Below, piece by piece: positions 1 through 6,517 of a stretch of DNA of 18,162 bases; position 1 is the first letter of the stretch, and the number at the start of each line of letters is the position of its first letter. Location: the NCBI RefSeq assembly GCF_937976295.1, contig NZ_CALJRY010000226.1, forward strand, positions 1 to 18,162, read 5' to 3'. A model generated the notes under the pieces. The model did not search any database. It was not told the DNA's origin and saw only the letters and a program-made list of their open reading frames with translations. Both the position numbers and the translations under genes were made by a program. The stretch comes from an uncultured Rothia sp. Its GTDB lineage: Bacteria; Actinomycetota; Actinomycetes; Actinomycetales; Micrococcaceae.

Positions 1-103
1 GGGAGATATAGGGCCAGCCGTTACGATCAGTCTGCCCCTCATGCGCCTTATCAGCGATGCTGTCTGCCAGGCGAACCATCTCTTTGTAGTAGCTATTCGA
101 CAT
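1..103 (-). CDS. HD/MESH1-like phosphohydrolase, N-terminus only
   Basis: Only the first 34 codons are present; the gene runs off the left edge. The reading frame starts at an ATG (101-103 on the complement), five bases from a perfect GGAGG (109-113). The peptide contains a segment reading AHEGQTDRNGWPYIS. This matches the AHxGQxDxxGxPYIxHP opening of the HD hydrolase family that includes the SpoT/RelA hydrolase domain and the small MESH1-type (p)ppGpp or NADPH hydrolases. The catalytic HD residues lie outside the window, so activity cannot be judged. A short start just before this motif suggests a small stand-alone hydrolase rather than full-length Rel, but that is inference. Confidence 0.6.
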   Translation of the reverse strand, partial: MSNSYYKEMVRLADSIADKAHEGQTDRNGWPYIS

Positions 104-644
104 GAGAACCTCCGTTGGTTGAAACTCCTGCGAGTTGACGGTCCCAGCGAGGTTTTCCGTACCAATGTGGCACGGACGGTAGCTGGTACCTTCACTCTAC
201 TCCAGTAGCTACGAGACGGCGGCGGAACTCGCCCAAAACACCCCTAATACGTCAAATATGACGCGCCGAAGAAGAATACTGAGTGTTTTTCCTTCTGAAA
301 TTGTGGGTTTAGTGCCCTTTCTGCCGTGTATCTGCGGTTGGTAACAGACATTCAGGAGGTGCCCCGAACCTCCCTGAAACTACCCGCCCGGGTAGCCGAA
401 AGCAGCTCGCACGACCCGCCCAAAATCTCATATGGTGGCGAAAAATTTCTGTCTTTTTCTAACGAAAATCGGTGAACAAACCGCCCAACACAAAGGCAGT
501 TTAAGCGTGTTTAGCGCACACCGATACACACTCATCAAACGAAAAAATCACCCGCCCTCCGTGCCCCGCTAAAACATCCAAAAACCCGTATTTTTGCGCG
601 AAAATACGCGATAAACTGGGGGCAACCAAACATCGGAGAACACC
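104..644. other. Divergent intergenic spacer with several hairpins, no gene seen
   Basis: About 540 bases separate two divergently read genes. I see no convincing ORF: a 46-codon frame from 432 has no ribosome binding site. Structures visible are GTAGCT/AGCTAC (179-184 with 207-212) in the leader of the minus-strand gene and a CGTCA-AATA-TGACG dyad (250-263). There is also a hairpin whose arms read TTCAGGAGGT and ACCTCCCTGAA (351-378), directly followed by TACCC-GCCC-GGGTA (381-394). None has a T-run, so they look more like regulatory or leader structures than terminators. The stretch from 425 to 600 is AT-richer than the genes. Confidence 0.5.
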
Positions 645-1499
645 ATGGCAGAGCTCTACAAGCGCTTCCTCGCTTTGTATCCCTACCCACACGAGCGAAT
701 CCGCCACGGCGCCCCACGAGCCGAACTTAACCGGCGATACCTCGAACACCTTTACGAGGGCAAGAACCGGGGAACAACCCCCATCGTGGTTGCCCTCGAC
801 CCGACCCTGCTCGGAACCATCGAGAATAACGTCTCCCTGCGCACCTCAACACCCGTGCAGAACATCACCGCTGACACCGTTGAGCGGTACGCACACGAGC
901 TCATCACCGACCATCATCGTTACCTGGACCAGGTTGGTGTAGAAGTTGCCGCGCATGAGGCGTTCCGGCACCTGAACGAGAGCACCTACCTGCAGACCTA
1001 CCGCCGCCTCATGGAAAACGGCGAACTCGGCGAAGACGATATTGGTGCGCCCCTGAAAGCGGAGTACCCCTTCGAACTGACCGCGGGCGTCATCAATGAG
1101 AAGGTCAAAGCCACCGACATTGACAGCGCCGCGGAACTGCTCATCATGGATCTGCCGCTGCGGGATGCCTCCGGGGTGTTCGCCTACCTGCCCTTCGGCG
1201 GGTGGGACTCCAGCCCCAGCCCCGAGACGTTGCTGTCCATTGCCCGCTACTGGTTTGAACGTGATGACGCCTACCCGGCTGTTATCGCCTCGGACTTTAT
1301 CGAGTTCTACACGCCGGTACCGGTCACAACCCGCCGCGACGCCGAAATTCTGGCGGTTGAGCACACGATGGTTTCCTCGGCGATGCCGGTGCGTGTCTAC
1401 CGCGGCTTCGACAAGCTCGTGGAGGCGCTCTACGGCCAGCACGACTGGTACCTGTGGTGGGAGCAGCTGCCGGCGGCGCTAGTTGTTGAGATGCCCTAA
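645..1499 (+). CDS. DUF4253-like hypothetical protein
   Basis: A 284-residue soluble protein with no signal peptide or membrane segment. The ATG follows GGAG with seven bases between. The C-terminal third resembles DUF4253: a RYWFERDDAYPAVIAS segment, then a PVPVTTRRDAEILAVEH stretch, and near the end the aromatic WYLWWEQ corresponding to the W-Y/F-x-WW signature of the family. The N-terminal two thirds I do not recognise. DUF4253 proteins have no established biochemical activity; some members sit near polymorphic toxin or SMI1-type immunity genes, but nothing of that kind is here. It is monocistronic, ending at a terminator shared with the convergent biotin operon. The DUF4253 assignment is from memory of the family pattern and needs a profile search. 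Confidence 0.75.
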   Translation: MAELYKRFLALYPYPHERIRHGAPRAELNRRYLEHLYEGKNRGTTPIVVALDPTLLGTIENNVSLRTSTPVQNITADTVERYAHELITDHHRYLDQVGVEVAAHEAFRHLNESTYLQTYRRLMENGELGEDDIGAPLKAEYPFELTAGVINEKVKATDIDSAAELLIMDLPLRDASGVFAYLPFGGWDSSPSPETLLSIARYWFERDDAYPAVIASDFIEFYTPVPVTTRRDAEILAVEHTMVSSAMPVRVYRGFDKLVEALYGQHDWYLWWEQLPAALVVEMP

Positions 1500-1540
1500 A
1501 ACCGCTTGAGTTAGGGCTTGAGGTAGGCGAGTTAAAGCGA

Positions 1541-1576
1541 AGGGGCGGGGTGAACCGTGAAATTCACCCCGCCCCT
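1541..1576. terminator. Bidirectional terminator between DUF4253-like gene and bioN
   Basis: A perfect 14-bp inverted repeat, AGGGGCGGGGTGAA with TTCACCCCGCCCCT around an eight-base loop, is followed by TTTT on the plus strand. It lies between two convergent stop codons (1499 and 1592) and can serve both genes. Confidence 0.85.
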
Positions 1577-1591
1577 TTTCGCGTATCTGCG

Positions 1592-2266
1592 CTATTTCAG
1601 CTCGTCCACGTGTCGCGCCCGCAAAGCGCGAGCGGTCGCCGTCGCGTAATCAACCGCCTGCACCACCCACGGAATCAGCAGCCGCCAATACATGCGCTTG
1701 GGCAGATTACGCGCCACCGCCGCCCTGCGCAACGCACCCCAACGGTCCATGAGCGCCGGAATCGACCGGACCATCAACGCGATCAGCAGACCCAGACGCT
1801 CGGGAGAAAGACCCACGAAACGCAGCGGCGAACAGAGCCTCACAAAGCCGTCAATCAGAACCGGCAGGGGAGTGCTCACTAGCAGGGTGCGGGAAGCGTA
1901 GAAAGCCGTCAGCATGGTCGCGATAGCATCCGCGCCGGAGGCGTACTGGCCCGTGAACACGTAATAGGCAACCATGATCAGCAGCAGCAGAGACAGCGTG
2001 CGAACCACCAGCCACAGCTGGGAGGCAGGCACACCAGCCCATAGAGCGCACAGCGTGGATGCCACCAAAGCCACCAGCGCCACCTGCCAGCCGGTCACCG
2101 CCAACAGCAGGAACAGCCCAAAGAAGAGCGTGCCCTTGAGCCACAGCGGCGCCCGATGCACCGGCGTGTTCAACGGCTGGTAGAAACCCACCAGCAGAGT
2201 GCCGGGGTTGAAATCCGAGCCCTGGGAGGCGGGACGAGGATTCACGCGCGGCGTGTTAGCGCCCAT
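1592..2266 (-). CDS. bioN: Energy-coupling factor transmembrane protein (EcfT/CbiQ family), BioN
   Basis: A 224-residue integral membrane protein of the CbiQ/EcfT family, the transmembrane coupling subunit of an ECF-type vitamin importer. Several hydrophobic helices span roughly residues 38-125. Two cytoplasmic X-R-X coupling motifs are visible as ARN (in RRAAVARNLPKR) and ARH (in RALRARHVDE); family members more often have ARG, but the arginines are kept. The start was chosen at the ATG of complement 2264-2266 because AGGAGG lies six bases upstream. A longer upstream frame only shadows bioM. The start overlaps the end of bioM by 11 bases, implying translational coupling. With bioM and bioY immediately upstream, the substrate is inferred to be biotin. 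Confidence 0.88.
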   Translation of the reverse strand: MGANTPRVNPRPASQGSDFNPGTLLVGFYQPLNTPVHRAPLWLKGTLFFGLFLLLAVTGWQVALVALVASTLCALWAGVPASQLWLVVRTLSLLLLIMVAYYVFTGQYASGADAIATMLTAFYASRTLLVSTPLPVLIDGFVRLCSPLRFVGLSPERLGLLIALMVRSIPALMDRWGALRRAAVARNLPKRMYWRLLIPWVVQAVDYATATARALRARHVDELK

Positions 2267-3149
2267 GCGCGCCTCCTGACGAATCCAGACCGCCGGTAGC
2301 GCCCTCGTTCGGGAACCCTTCGGCACACCACGTGCGGTACTGCTGCACCAGTTGCCCCGCATCCCCCTGAGCGAGCAAACGGCCGTCATGAATAATCACG
2401 GCTTCATCGCAGGATGCCGCCAAATCCAGGTCGTGCGTACTGAGCACCAGCATCTGATCCAGCGACTCCAAATGCTTGAGCAGCCGCGCGCGATTACGCA
2501 AATCCAGCAGGGTAGTCGGCTCATCGAGCAGAAGAATCTGCGGGCGCGCCGCCAGCACACTGGTGAGAGCGACCAGCTGCTTTTCGCCTCCTGAGAGGGT
2601 GAAAACGCTCTGATTCTCTAGCGATTCAATGCCGCGTTCACGGAGCAGCTCACGGATCCGTTCGCGGCGCTGCTCACCGCTGAGGGAACTACCTTCAACG
2701 GCAGCGGCACGGCGCAGGCTCAGGTCAATATCTTCGGCAACTGTGGGCATAATCAGCTGCGCCTCCGGCTGGGCAAAAAGCATGCCCACACCCTCAAAAG
2801 CGCCCTGTGAATTACTGCGAGCGCCCGCACCCTTCGAGCTACGGCTCGGTGCCTCCAAGGTGTCGACACCGTTCACGCGCACAATACCTTCATCCGGGTG
2901 GGTGAGCCCGTTGAAAAGCCCCAGCAGGGTAGACTTACCGCTACCGTTCAGACCCAGAACCGCGGTGCGCTTCGCCGTGAACCGCAGGCTCACATCCTTG
3001 AGGATACGGCGATGCCCGCCTTCGGGCAGCTCGGTGAAAACACTCACCGATTCAAGCTCAAGGGTGGGCATGCTGGTAGAGGCGCTCACCGCCTGTTCGC
3101 CCTGTACCTGCTGTGGTGCAGGCTGGCGCGTGGAGCGGCGAAAAAACAT
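2256..3149 (-). CDS. bioM: ECF transporter ATP-binding subunit, BioM
   Basis: A 297-residue ABC ATPase of the CbiO/BioM family that powers biotin uptake with BioN and BioY. Visible motifs are Walker A GLNGSGKS (66-73), the Q-loop MLFAQPEAQ (Q127), signature LSGGEKQ (185-191), Walker B ILLLDEP (to 211) and H-loop STHD (H239). It has a hydrophilic N-terminal extension of about 28 residues. A Ser/Gly-rich insertion of about 20 residues (99-120) lies between Walker A and the Q-loop and is unusual for CbiO-type proteins. I chose the ATG at 3149 because GAGAGGA precedes it by five to six bases. An alternative ATG at 3170, seven codons earlier, has a weaker AAGGG. The gap to bioY is about 30 bases. 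Confidence 0.88.
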   Translation of the reverse strand: MFFRRSTRQPAPQQVQGEQAVSASTSMPTLELESVSVFTELPEGGHRRILKDVSLRFTAKRTAVLGLNGSGKSTLLGLFNGLTHPDEGIVRVNGVDTLEAPSRSSKGAGARSNSQGAFEGVGMLFAQPEAQLIMPTVAEDIDLSLRRAAAVEGSSLSGEQRRERIRELLRERGIESLENQSVFTLSGGEKQLVALTSVLAARPQILLLDEPTTLLDLRNRARLLKHLESLDQMLVLSTHDLDLAASCDEAVIIHDGRLLAQGDAGQLVQQYRTWCAEGFPNEGATGGLDSSGGAHGR

Positions 3150-3181
3150 AGCTATCCTCTCGTGCGGCACATTGTGTGCCC

Positions 3182-3823
3182 TTAACGCTGGGCAGATGCC
3201 AAGGACGGGAAGGCGCGGCGTACCGACAGGCCAACCAGAACCGCGATCGTGGACTTCACCAGATCCCAGGGGACGAACACCATGGCGGCGGCGAAGGCAG
3301 CGTCAAAACTCATGTGGGCGTTCACCATCATACCGGCGATACCGCAGGCGGTCAGAACCACAAAACCGCAGAAGTTCGCGACCAGAGCCATGAGGAAGGT
3401 GGAGAGCACCGAGCGGGTGTTGCGGGTGAACAGGTAGGCGAGGGTACCGGCAATGGCTGCGAAGGGCAGGAAGCCCAGCAGGTAGCCGGCACTGGGGGAG
3501 GCGAGCGTACCCAGGCCGGCGCCGCCCTTAGCGAAGATGGGCAGGCCAGCAAAACCAACCAGCAGGTACAGCGCCACGGAGGCGGTGGCGCGCTTGCCGC
3601 CGAGCACCTGAGCGGTGATGTAAATGCCGAGGGTCTGGAAGGTGAAGGGGACCGCGATGCCGCCCAGGCTGACGGCGGGCATGATGGCGAGCGCGGCGAT
3701 GAAGCCGGCGAACACTGCGATGAGGGAGAGGTCGGTGGCGAGGGAGGTCTTTGCCGCTACGTTACGGCGCGGTGCCTGGGTTGCCGGGGTTGCCTGGGCT
3801 GATTCGCGCGCGGAATCGGTCAT
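3182..3823 (-). CDS. bioY: Biotin substrate-binding ECF component BioY
   Basis: A 213-residue membrane protein of the BioY family, the S component that captures biotin. The characteristic region IAVPFTFQTLGIYITAQVLGGKRATASVALYLLVGFAGLPIF is split across residues of helices 2-3, and a later ASPSAGYLLGFLPFA segment matches the conserved BioY loop. About six hydrophobic helices follow a 30-residue Ala/Thr/Ser-rich N-terminus. The start at complement 3821-3823 has AGGAGT about nine bases upstream; the longer frame upstream runs through the promoter region. It is the first gene of bioY-bioM-bioN. Having its own BioM and BioN means it does not depend on a shared ECF module. The cell may rely on external biotin, but that cannot be concluded from this window. 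Confidence 0.93.
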   Translation of the reverse strand: MTDSARESAQATPATQAPRRNVAAKTSLATDLSLIAVFAGFIAALAIMPAVSLGGIAVPFTFQTLGIYITAQVLGGKRATASVALYLLVGFAGLPIFAKGGAGLGTLASPSAGYLLGFLPFAAIAGTLAYLFTRNTRSVLSTFLMALVANFCGFVVLTACGIAGMMVNAHMSFDAAFAAAMVFVPWDLVKSTIAVLVGLSVRRAFPSLASAQR

Positions 3824-3915
3824 TGGGGTGGTACTCCTTTGATACGTGTTTCTCCGCAGATTTTTCTGTGGAGTTGAGGGTAGCGGTGGTTGACTGCTTG
3901 TCACAACCCAATATT

Positions 3916-3928
3916 TGAACAATGTTCT
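3916..3928 (-). promoter_or_regulatory. BioQ-like operator candidate upstream of bioY
   Basis: The plus strand reads TGAAC-AAT-GTTCT, a dyad with GAAC/GTTC arms, about 93 bases upstream of the bioY start. In Corynebacterium the TetR-family biotin repressor BioQ is known to bind a TGAAC-N3-GTTAC box, which this closely resembles. A further GTTC (3938-3941) lies 14 bases from the GTTC of the dyad, possibly a second half-site. Function is inferred. Confidence 0.45.
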
Positions 3929-3987
3929 ACAAATAGTGTTCGGTATGTATCCTACACCCCACACCACAAAAACAAAAGGGAACCCAC

Positions 3988-4122
3988 ATGCGCACTCGGC
4001 ACACCTGCACTAAAATTGATGAGGTGCTCCGCGCGCTCGCCGCTTCTCACCCGGCGAATCCCGCCTACCGAGCACTACCAGCCCAGACACCAGACCGCCC
4101 CTTTTCGGAAAGGCACCCATGA
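3988..4122 (+). CDS. Possible 44-residue upstream ORF coupled to the ABC-F gene
   Basis: An ATG preceded by AAAGGGA (six to seven bases away) opens a 44-codon frame whose TGA overlaps the ATG of the ABC-F gene as ATGA. The peptide is basic, rich in Ala, Pro and Arg, begins MRTRHTCTKIDEVLRALAAS and has no recognised domain. ABC-F resistance genes are often controlled by translated upstream ORFs, which makes a regulatory leader plausible. Against it, TAAAAT at 4011-4016 could be a -10 element. Transcription starting there would exclude the ORF. Confidence 0.35.
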   Translation: MRTRHTCTKIDEVLRALAASHPANPAYRALPAQTPDRPFSERHP

Positions 4123-5717
4123 TTGCTGTACAGAACCTCGAATTGCGTGCAGGCGCACGCCTGCTCATGGAAGAGGTCACCTTCCGCATCGACAAGGGCG
4201 ACAAAATCGGTCTGGTCGGCCGCAACGGTGCCGGTAAGACCACTATGACTAAGGTGCTTGCCGGTCTGACCCTGCCCGCTGACGGTACGGTGACCCGCAG
4301 CGGCACTATCGGCTACCTTCCGCAGGACCCGAAGGTGGATGACATGAGTCAGCTGGCTCGTGACCGCATCCTCTCGGCGCGTGGCCTGGACGGTGTGGCG
4401 CGCAAGATGCGTCAGGCGCAGGAGGACATGGCGAGCGAGGACCCGGCGGTGCGCGCTAAGGGTATGCGCCGCTACGACCGCCTGGAGGCTGAATTTATTG
4501 CTGGCGGCGGCTACGCGGCGGAGTCGGAGGCGGCGGTCATCACCTCCAACCTGGATCTGCCGGAGCGTGTGCTCGCCCAACCGCTGTCTACTCTGTCGGG
4601 TGGTCAGCGTCGCCGCGTGGAGCTGGCGCGCATCCTTTTCTCTAATGCGGACACCATGCTGCTGGATGAGCCGACCAACCACCTGGATGCCGACTCGGTT
4701 CTGTGGCTGCGCGACTTCTTGAAGAACTTCGCGGGCGGCCTGATGGTTATCAGCCACGATGTTGAGCTTATGGAGCTGGTCGTCAACCGCGTCTTCTACC
4801 TGGACGCGAACCGCTGCGTGATTGACCAGTACAACATGGGCTGGAAGAACTACCTGACTCAGCGTGAGCAGGATGAGCACCGCCGCAAGCGTGAGCGTGC
4901 GAATGCGCAGAAGAAGGCGAATGCTCTGATGGAGCAGGCGAATAAGATGCGCGCTAAGGCGACGAAGGCTGTTGCTGCTCAGCAGATGATTAAGCGTGCT
5001 GAGAAGCTTCTGCGCGGCCTGGAGGAGGAGCGTCAGACCGATAAGGTTGCGGCGATTCGCTTCCCAGATCCGGCGCCGTGCGGTAAGACTCCGCTCTCTG
5101 CCCAGGGTCTGTCGAAGTCCTATGGCTCCCTGGAGATTTTCACGGACGTTGATTTGGCGATTGACCGCGGTTCGCGCGTGGTGGTGCTGGGCCTGAACGG
5201 TGCCGGTAAGACCACTCTGCTGCGCATGCTGGCTGGTTCCACCGAGCCTGATACGGGTGAGGTCGTGTACGGTCACGGCGCGAAGCTGGGCTATTTTGCG
5301 CAGGAACACGAAATTCTTGATGGTGACCGCACTGTCTTTGAGAACATGAAATCCGCCGCGCCGGATCTGGACGACACCCGCGTGCGTACGATTCTGGGTT
5401 CGTTCCTGTTCTCTGGCGATGACGTGGATAAGCCTGCCGGTGTGCTTTCCGGTGGCGAGAAGACCCGTTTGTCCCTGGCGACCCTGGTGGCGTCGAGCGC
5501 GAACGTACTGCTGCTCGATGAGCCGACCAACAACCTGGACCCCGCCTCGCGCGAGGAGATTCTGAATGCATTGAAGGCGTATCAGGGCGCCATTGTGATG
5601 GTCTCTCACGATGAGGGTGCGGTGGAGGCGCTGAATCCTGAGCGTGTGCTGCTTCTGCCGGATGCGGTGGAGGATTTGTGGTCGAAGGATTACCAGGATC
5701 TGATTTCGCTGGCGTAA
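4119..5717 (+). CDS. ABC-F family ATPase, Rv1473-type
   Basis: A 532-residue soluble protein with two tandem ABC domains and no membrane segment. ABC-F proteins act on the ribosome (translation factor or antibiotic protection), not as exporters. Domain 1 has GRNGAGKT (34-41), LSGGQRRR (159-166), DEPTNHLD (183-190) and H213. The charged helical linker at about 240-310, the family's P-site tether, is rich in Lys/Arg/Ala. Domain 2 has GLNGAGKT (358-365), LSGGEK (443-448) and DEPTNNLD (467-474). From memory the sequence closely follows Mycobacterium tuberculosis Rv1473, annotated as a macrolide transporter ATPase. It lacks the long EttA arm, so it is probably not EttA. GGAAAGG lies upstream of the start. 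A strong terminator follows. Whether it confers resistance or is a housekeeping factor cannot be told. Confidence 0.92.
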   Translation: MIAVQNLELRAGARLLMEEVTFRIDKGDKIGLVGRNGAGKTTMTKVLAGLTLPADGTVTRSGTIGYLPQDPKVDDMSQLARDRILSARGLDGVARKMRQAQEDMASEDPAVRAKGMRRYDRLEAEFIAGGGYAAESEAAVITSNLDLPERVLAQPLSTLSGGQRRRVELARILFSNADTMLLDEPTNHLDADSVLWLRDFLKNFAGGLMVISHDVELMELVVNRVFYLDANRCVIDQYNMGWKNYLTQREQDEHRRKRERANAQKKANALMEQANKMRAKATKAVAAQQMIKRAEKLLRGLEEERQTDKVAAIRFPDPAPCGKTPLSAQGLSKSYGSLEIFTDVDLAIDRGSRVVVLGLNGAGKTTLLRMLAGSTEPDTGEVVYGHGAKLGYFAQEHEILDGDRTVFENMKSAAPDLDDTRVRTILGSFLFSGDDVDKPAGVLSGGEKTRLSLATLVASSANVLLLDEPTNNLDPASREEILNALKAYQGAIVMVSHDEGAVEALNPERVLLLPDAVEDLWSKDYQDLISLA

Positions 5718-5759
5718 AGGCTGGCATAAAGCAATATTCACCGACATAAAAGCATGGGG

Positions 5760-5794
5760 GAGGCTCCGGTGCCGTGTGGCGCCGGGGCCTCTTT
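5760..5794 (+). terminator. Terminator after the ABC-F gene
   Basis: A 14-bp stem, GAGGCTCCGGTGCC paired with GGCGCCGGGGCCTC through two G-T wobbles, closes a GTGT loop and is followed by TTT. It starts 42 bases after the stop codon. Confidence 0.8.
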
Positions 5795-6291
5795 GCGTGT
5801 ATTGCTCGTTGTTTTATTGTCCGGGGTGTATTTTTTTGTGGCGTATTTCTATGTTCTGAAGATGCGTTGCGGAGATTTTGCCGGTATTTTTCTCGTGAAT
5901 AGTGCCGAAAAATGTGACCTGACCCGTGGGTTTGTATTGTTTTCTGATCATATGTGCTGTTATTGCGCTCCCGCGCATGGGAACTGTGGGTTCTGGCACA
6001 CGAAACTTGCGGCGTATTTGACGGCAAATAATGTTGCCTTGTGGGTTTTTGGATAGCAAAGAAAAGCTCTCAGGCGGTATTTCAGGGGGTCTGTGTGGGC
6101 TTTTTAAATTTTTCGTGTGTCTCTACATACATTGTGGGAAAAATGGTAGAAACCCAACATGCATGGGGCGTAGACTTATAACTGTTCCCGCCAATGCGAG
6201 GACGCAAAAGCGAAACATTAGGGCTCACTACAGATGGTGAGCTAACGCGGGGGAGAAGAGATTCCCGCCCGCTCACAAAGGAGAACTGCCA
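5795..6291. other. AT-richer gene-poor spacer and leader of the micropeptide gene
   Basis: Roughly 500 bases lack a convincing long gene. A 100-codon frame from 5754 runs through the preceding terminator and has no ribosome binding site, so I do not call it. The stretch to about 6180 is visibly richer in T than the neighbouring genes. TATAAC (6177-6182) could be a -10 element for the downstream micropeptide gene, though no good -35 is seen. The last 70 bases form the structured leader described separately. Confidence 0.5.
6223..6276 (+). promoter_or_regulatory. Structured leader with competing stems before the micropeptide gene
   Basis: GCTCAC (6223-6228) can pair with GTGAGC (6237-6242) over an eight-base loop. 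A second GCTCAC (6271-6276) can pair with the same GTGAGC, enclosing a GCGGG/CCCGC hairpin (6247-6251 with 6264-6268). The second GCTCAC abuts the AAAGGAG ribosome binding site. The two pairings exclude each other, as in attenuators and riboswitches. I do not recognise a known riboswitch class. Confidence 0.4.
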
Positions 6292-6378
6292 ATGCACAAC
6301 ACTGAGTTCGAGAAGTACCCCACCTCCGGTGAAGAGAACGTTGAGGTTGACGTCTTCTGGCCCATCCAGGACGCTTAA
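6292..6378 (+). CDS. Acidic 28-residue micropeptide, function unknown
   Basis: A 29-codon ORF with AAAGGAG (6277-6283) eight bases before its ATG and a rho-independent terminator 34 bases after its stop. The peptide starts MHNTEFEKYPTSGEENV and ends VDVFWPIQDA. It is strongly acidic (five Glu, two Asp, one Lys), lacks Cys, has one Trp and no signal peptide or membrane segment. No gene follows on the same strand before the terminator, so it is not a leader peptide for a downstream operon. The KYPTSGEE stretch recalls the KYPSD core of microviridins, but no ATP-grasp ligase or other maturation enzyme is nearby, so this is likely chance. The ORF is supported by its ribosome binding site and its boundaries, not by homology. 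Confidence 0.6.
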   Translation: MHNTEFEKYPTSGEENVEVDVFWPIQDA

Positions 6379-6412
6379 TCTCTCACCCCGATAGGTCGGG
6401 ATAAGGATTAGA

Positions 6413-6454
6413 AAAGCGCCCCGCCGCTTCCGTAGGGAAGTGACGGGGCGCTTT
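6413..6454. terminator. Bidirectional terminator between micropeptide and DUF457 genes
   Basis: AAAGCGCCCCG (6413-6423) pairs perfectly with CGGGGCGCTTT (6444-6454), with an inner CTTCC-GTAG-GGAAG hairpin. T-tracts lie on both sides in the appropriate strands, fitting the two convergent genes. Confidence 0.85.
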
Positions 6455-6481
6455 GCTGTCCTCTTTGATGCTGTTCTCATC

Positions 6482-6517
6482 GAGAATTTAGTTATGCGTT
6501 GAGAATTTAATTATGCG
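6482..6517. repeat. 19-base tandem duplication at the 3' end of the DUF457 gene
   Basis: GAGAATTTAGTTATGCG (6482-6498) and GAGAATTTAATTATGCG (6501-6517) differ at one of 17 bases and repeat with a 19-base period. The right copy contains the stop codon of the minus-strand gene. Confidence 0.8.

Noticed and set aside
432..572. 46-codon frame in the left spacer
   Set aside because: No ribosome binding site and a basic, unstructured product unlike a coding sequence.
4065..5747. 560-codon frame opposite the ABC-F gene
   Set aside because: Antisense shadow; translation is Arg/Gln/Leu/His-rich with no motif, while the plus strand encodes two perfect ABC domains.
5754..6056. 100-codon plus-strand frame with a hydrophobic stretch
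   Set aside because: Starts inside the ABC-F terminator, lacks a ribosome binding site and shows no coding bias.
6189..6291. Possible c-di-GMP (GEMM) riboswitch because of GGACGCAAAAGC
   Set aside because: The preceding CAAACCA helix and the tetraloop-receptor elements are missing; the resemblance is limited to one short string.
6292..6378. Graspetide (microviridin) precursor
   Set aside because: Similarity to the KYPSD core is partial and no ATP-grasp ligase, transporter or acetyltransferase gene is nearby.
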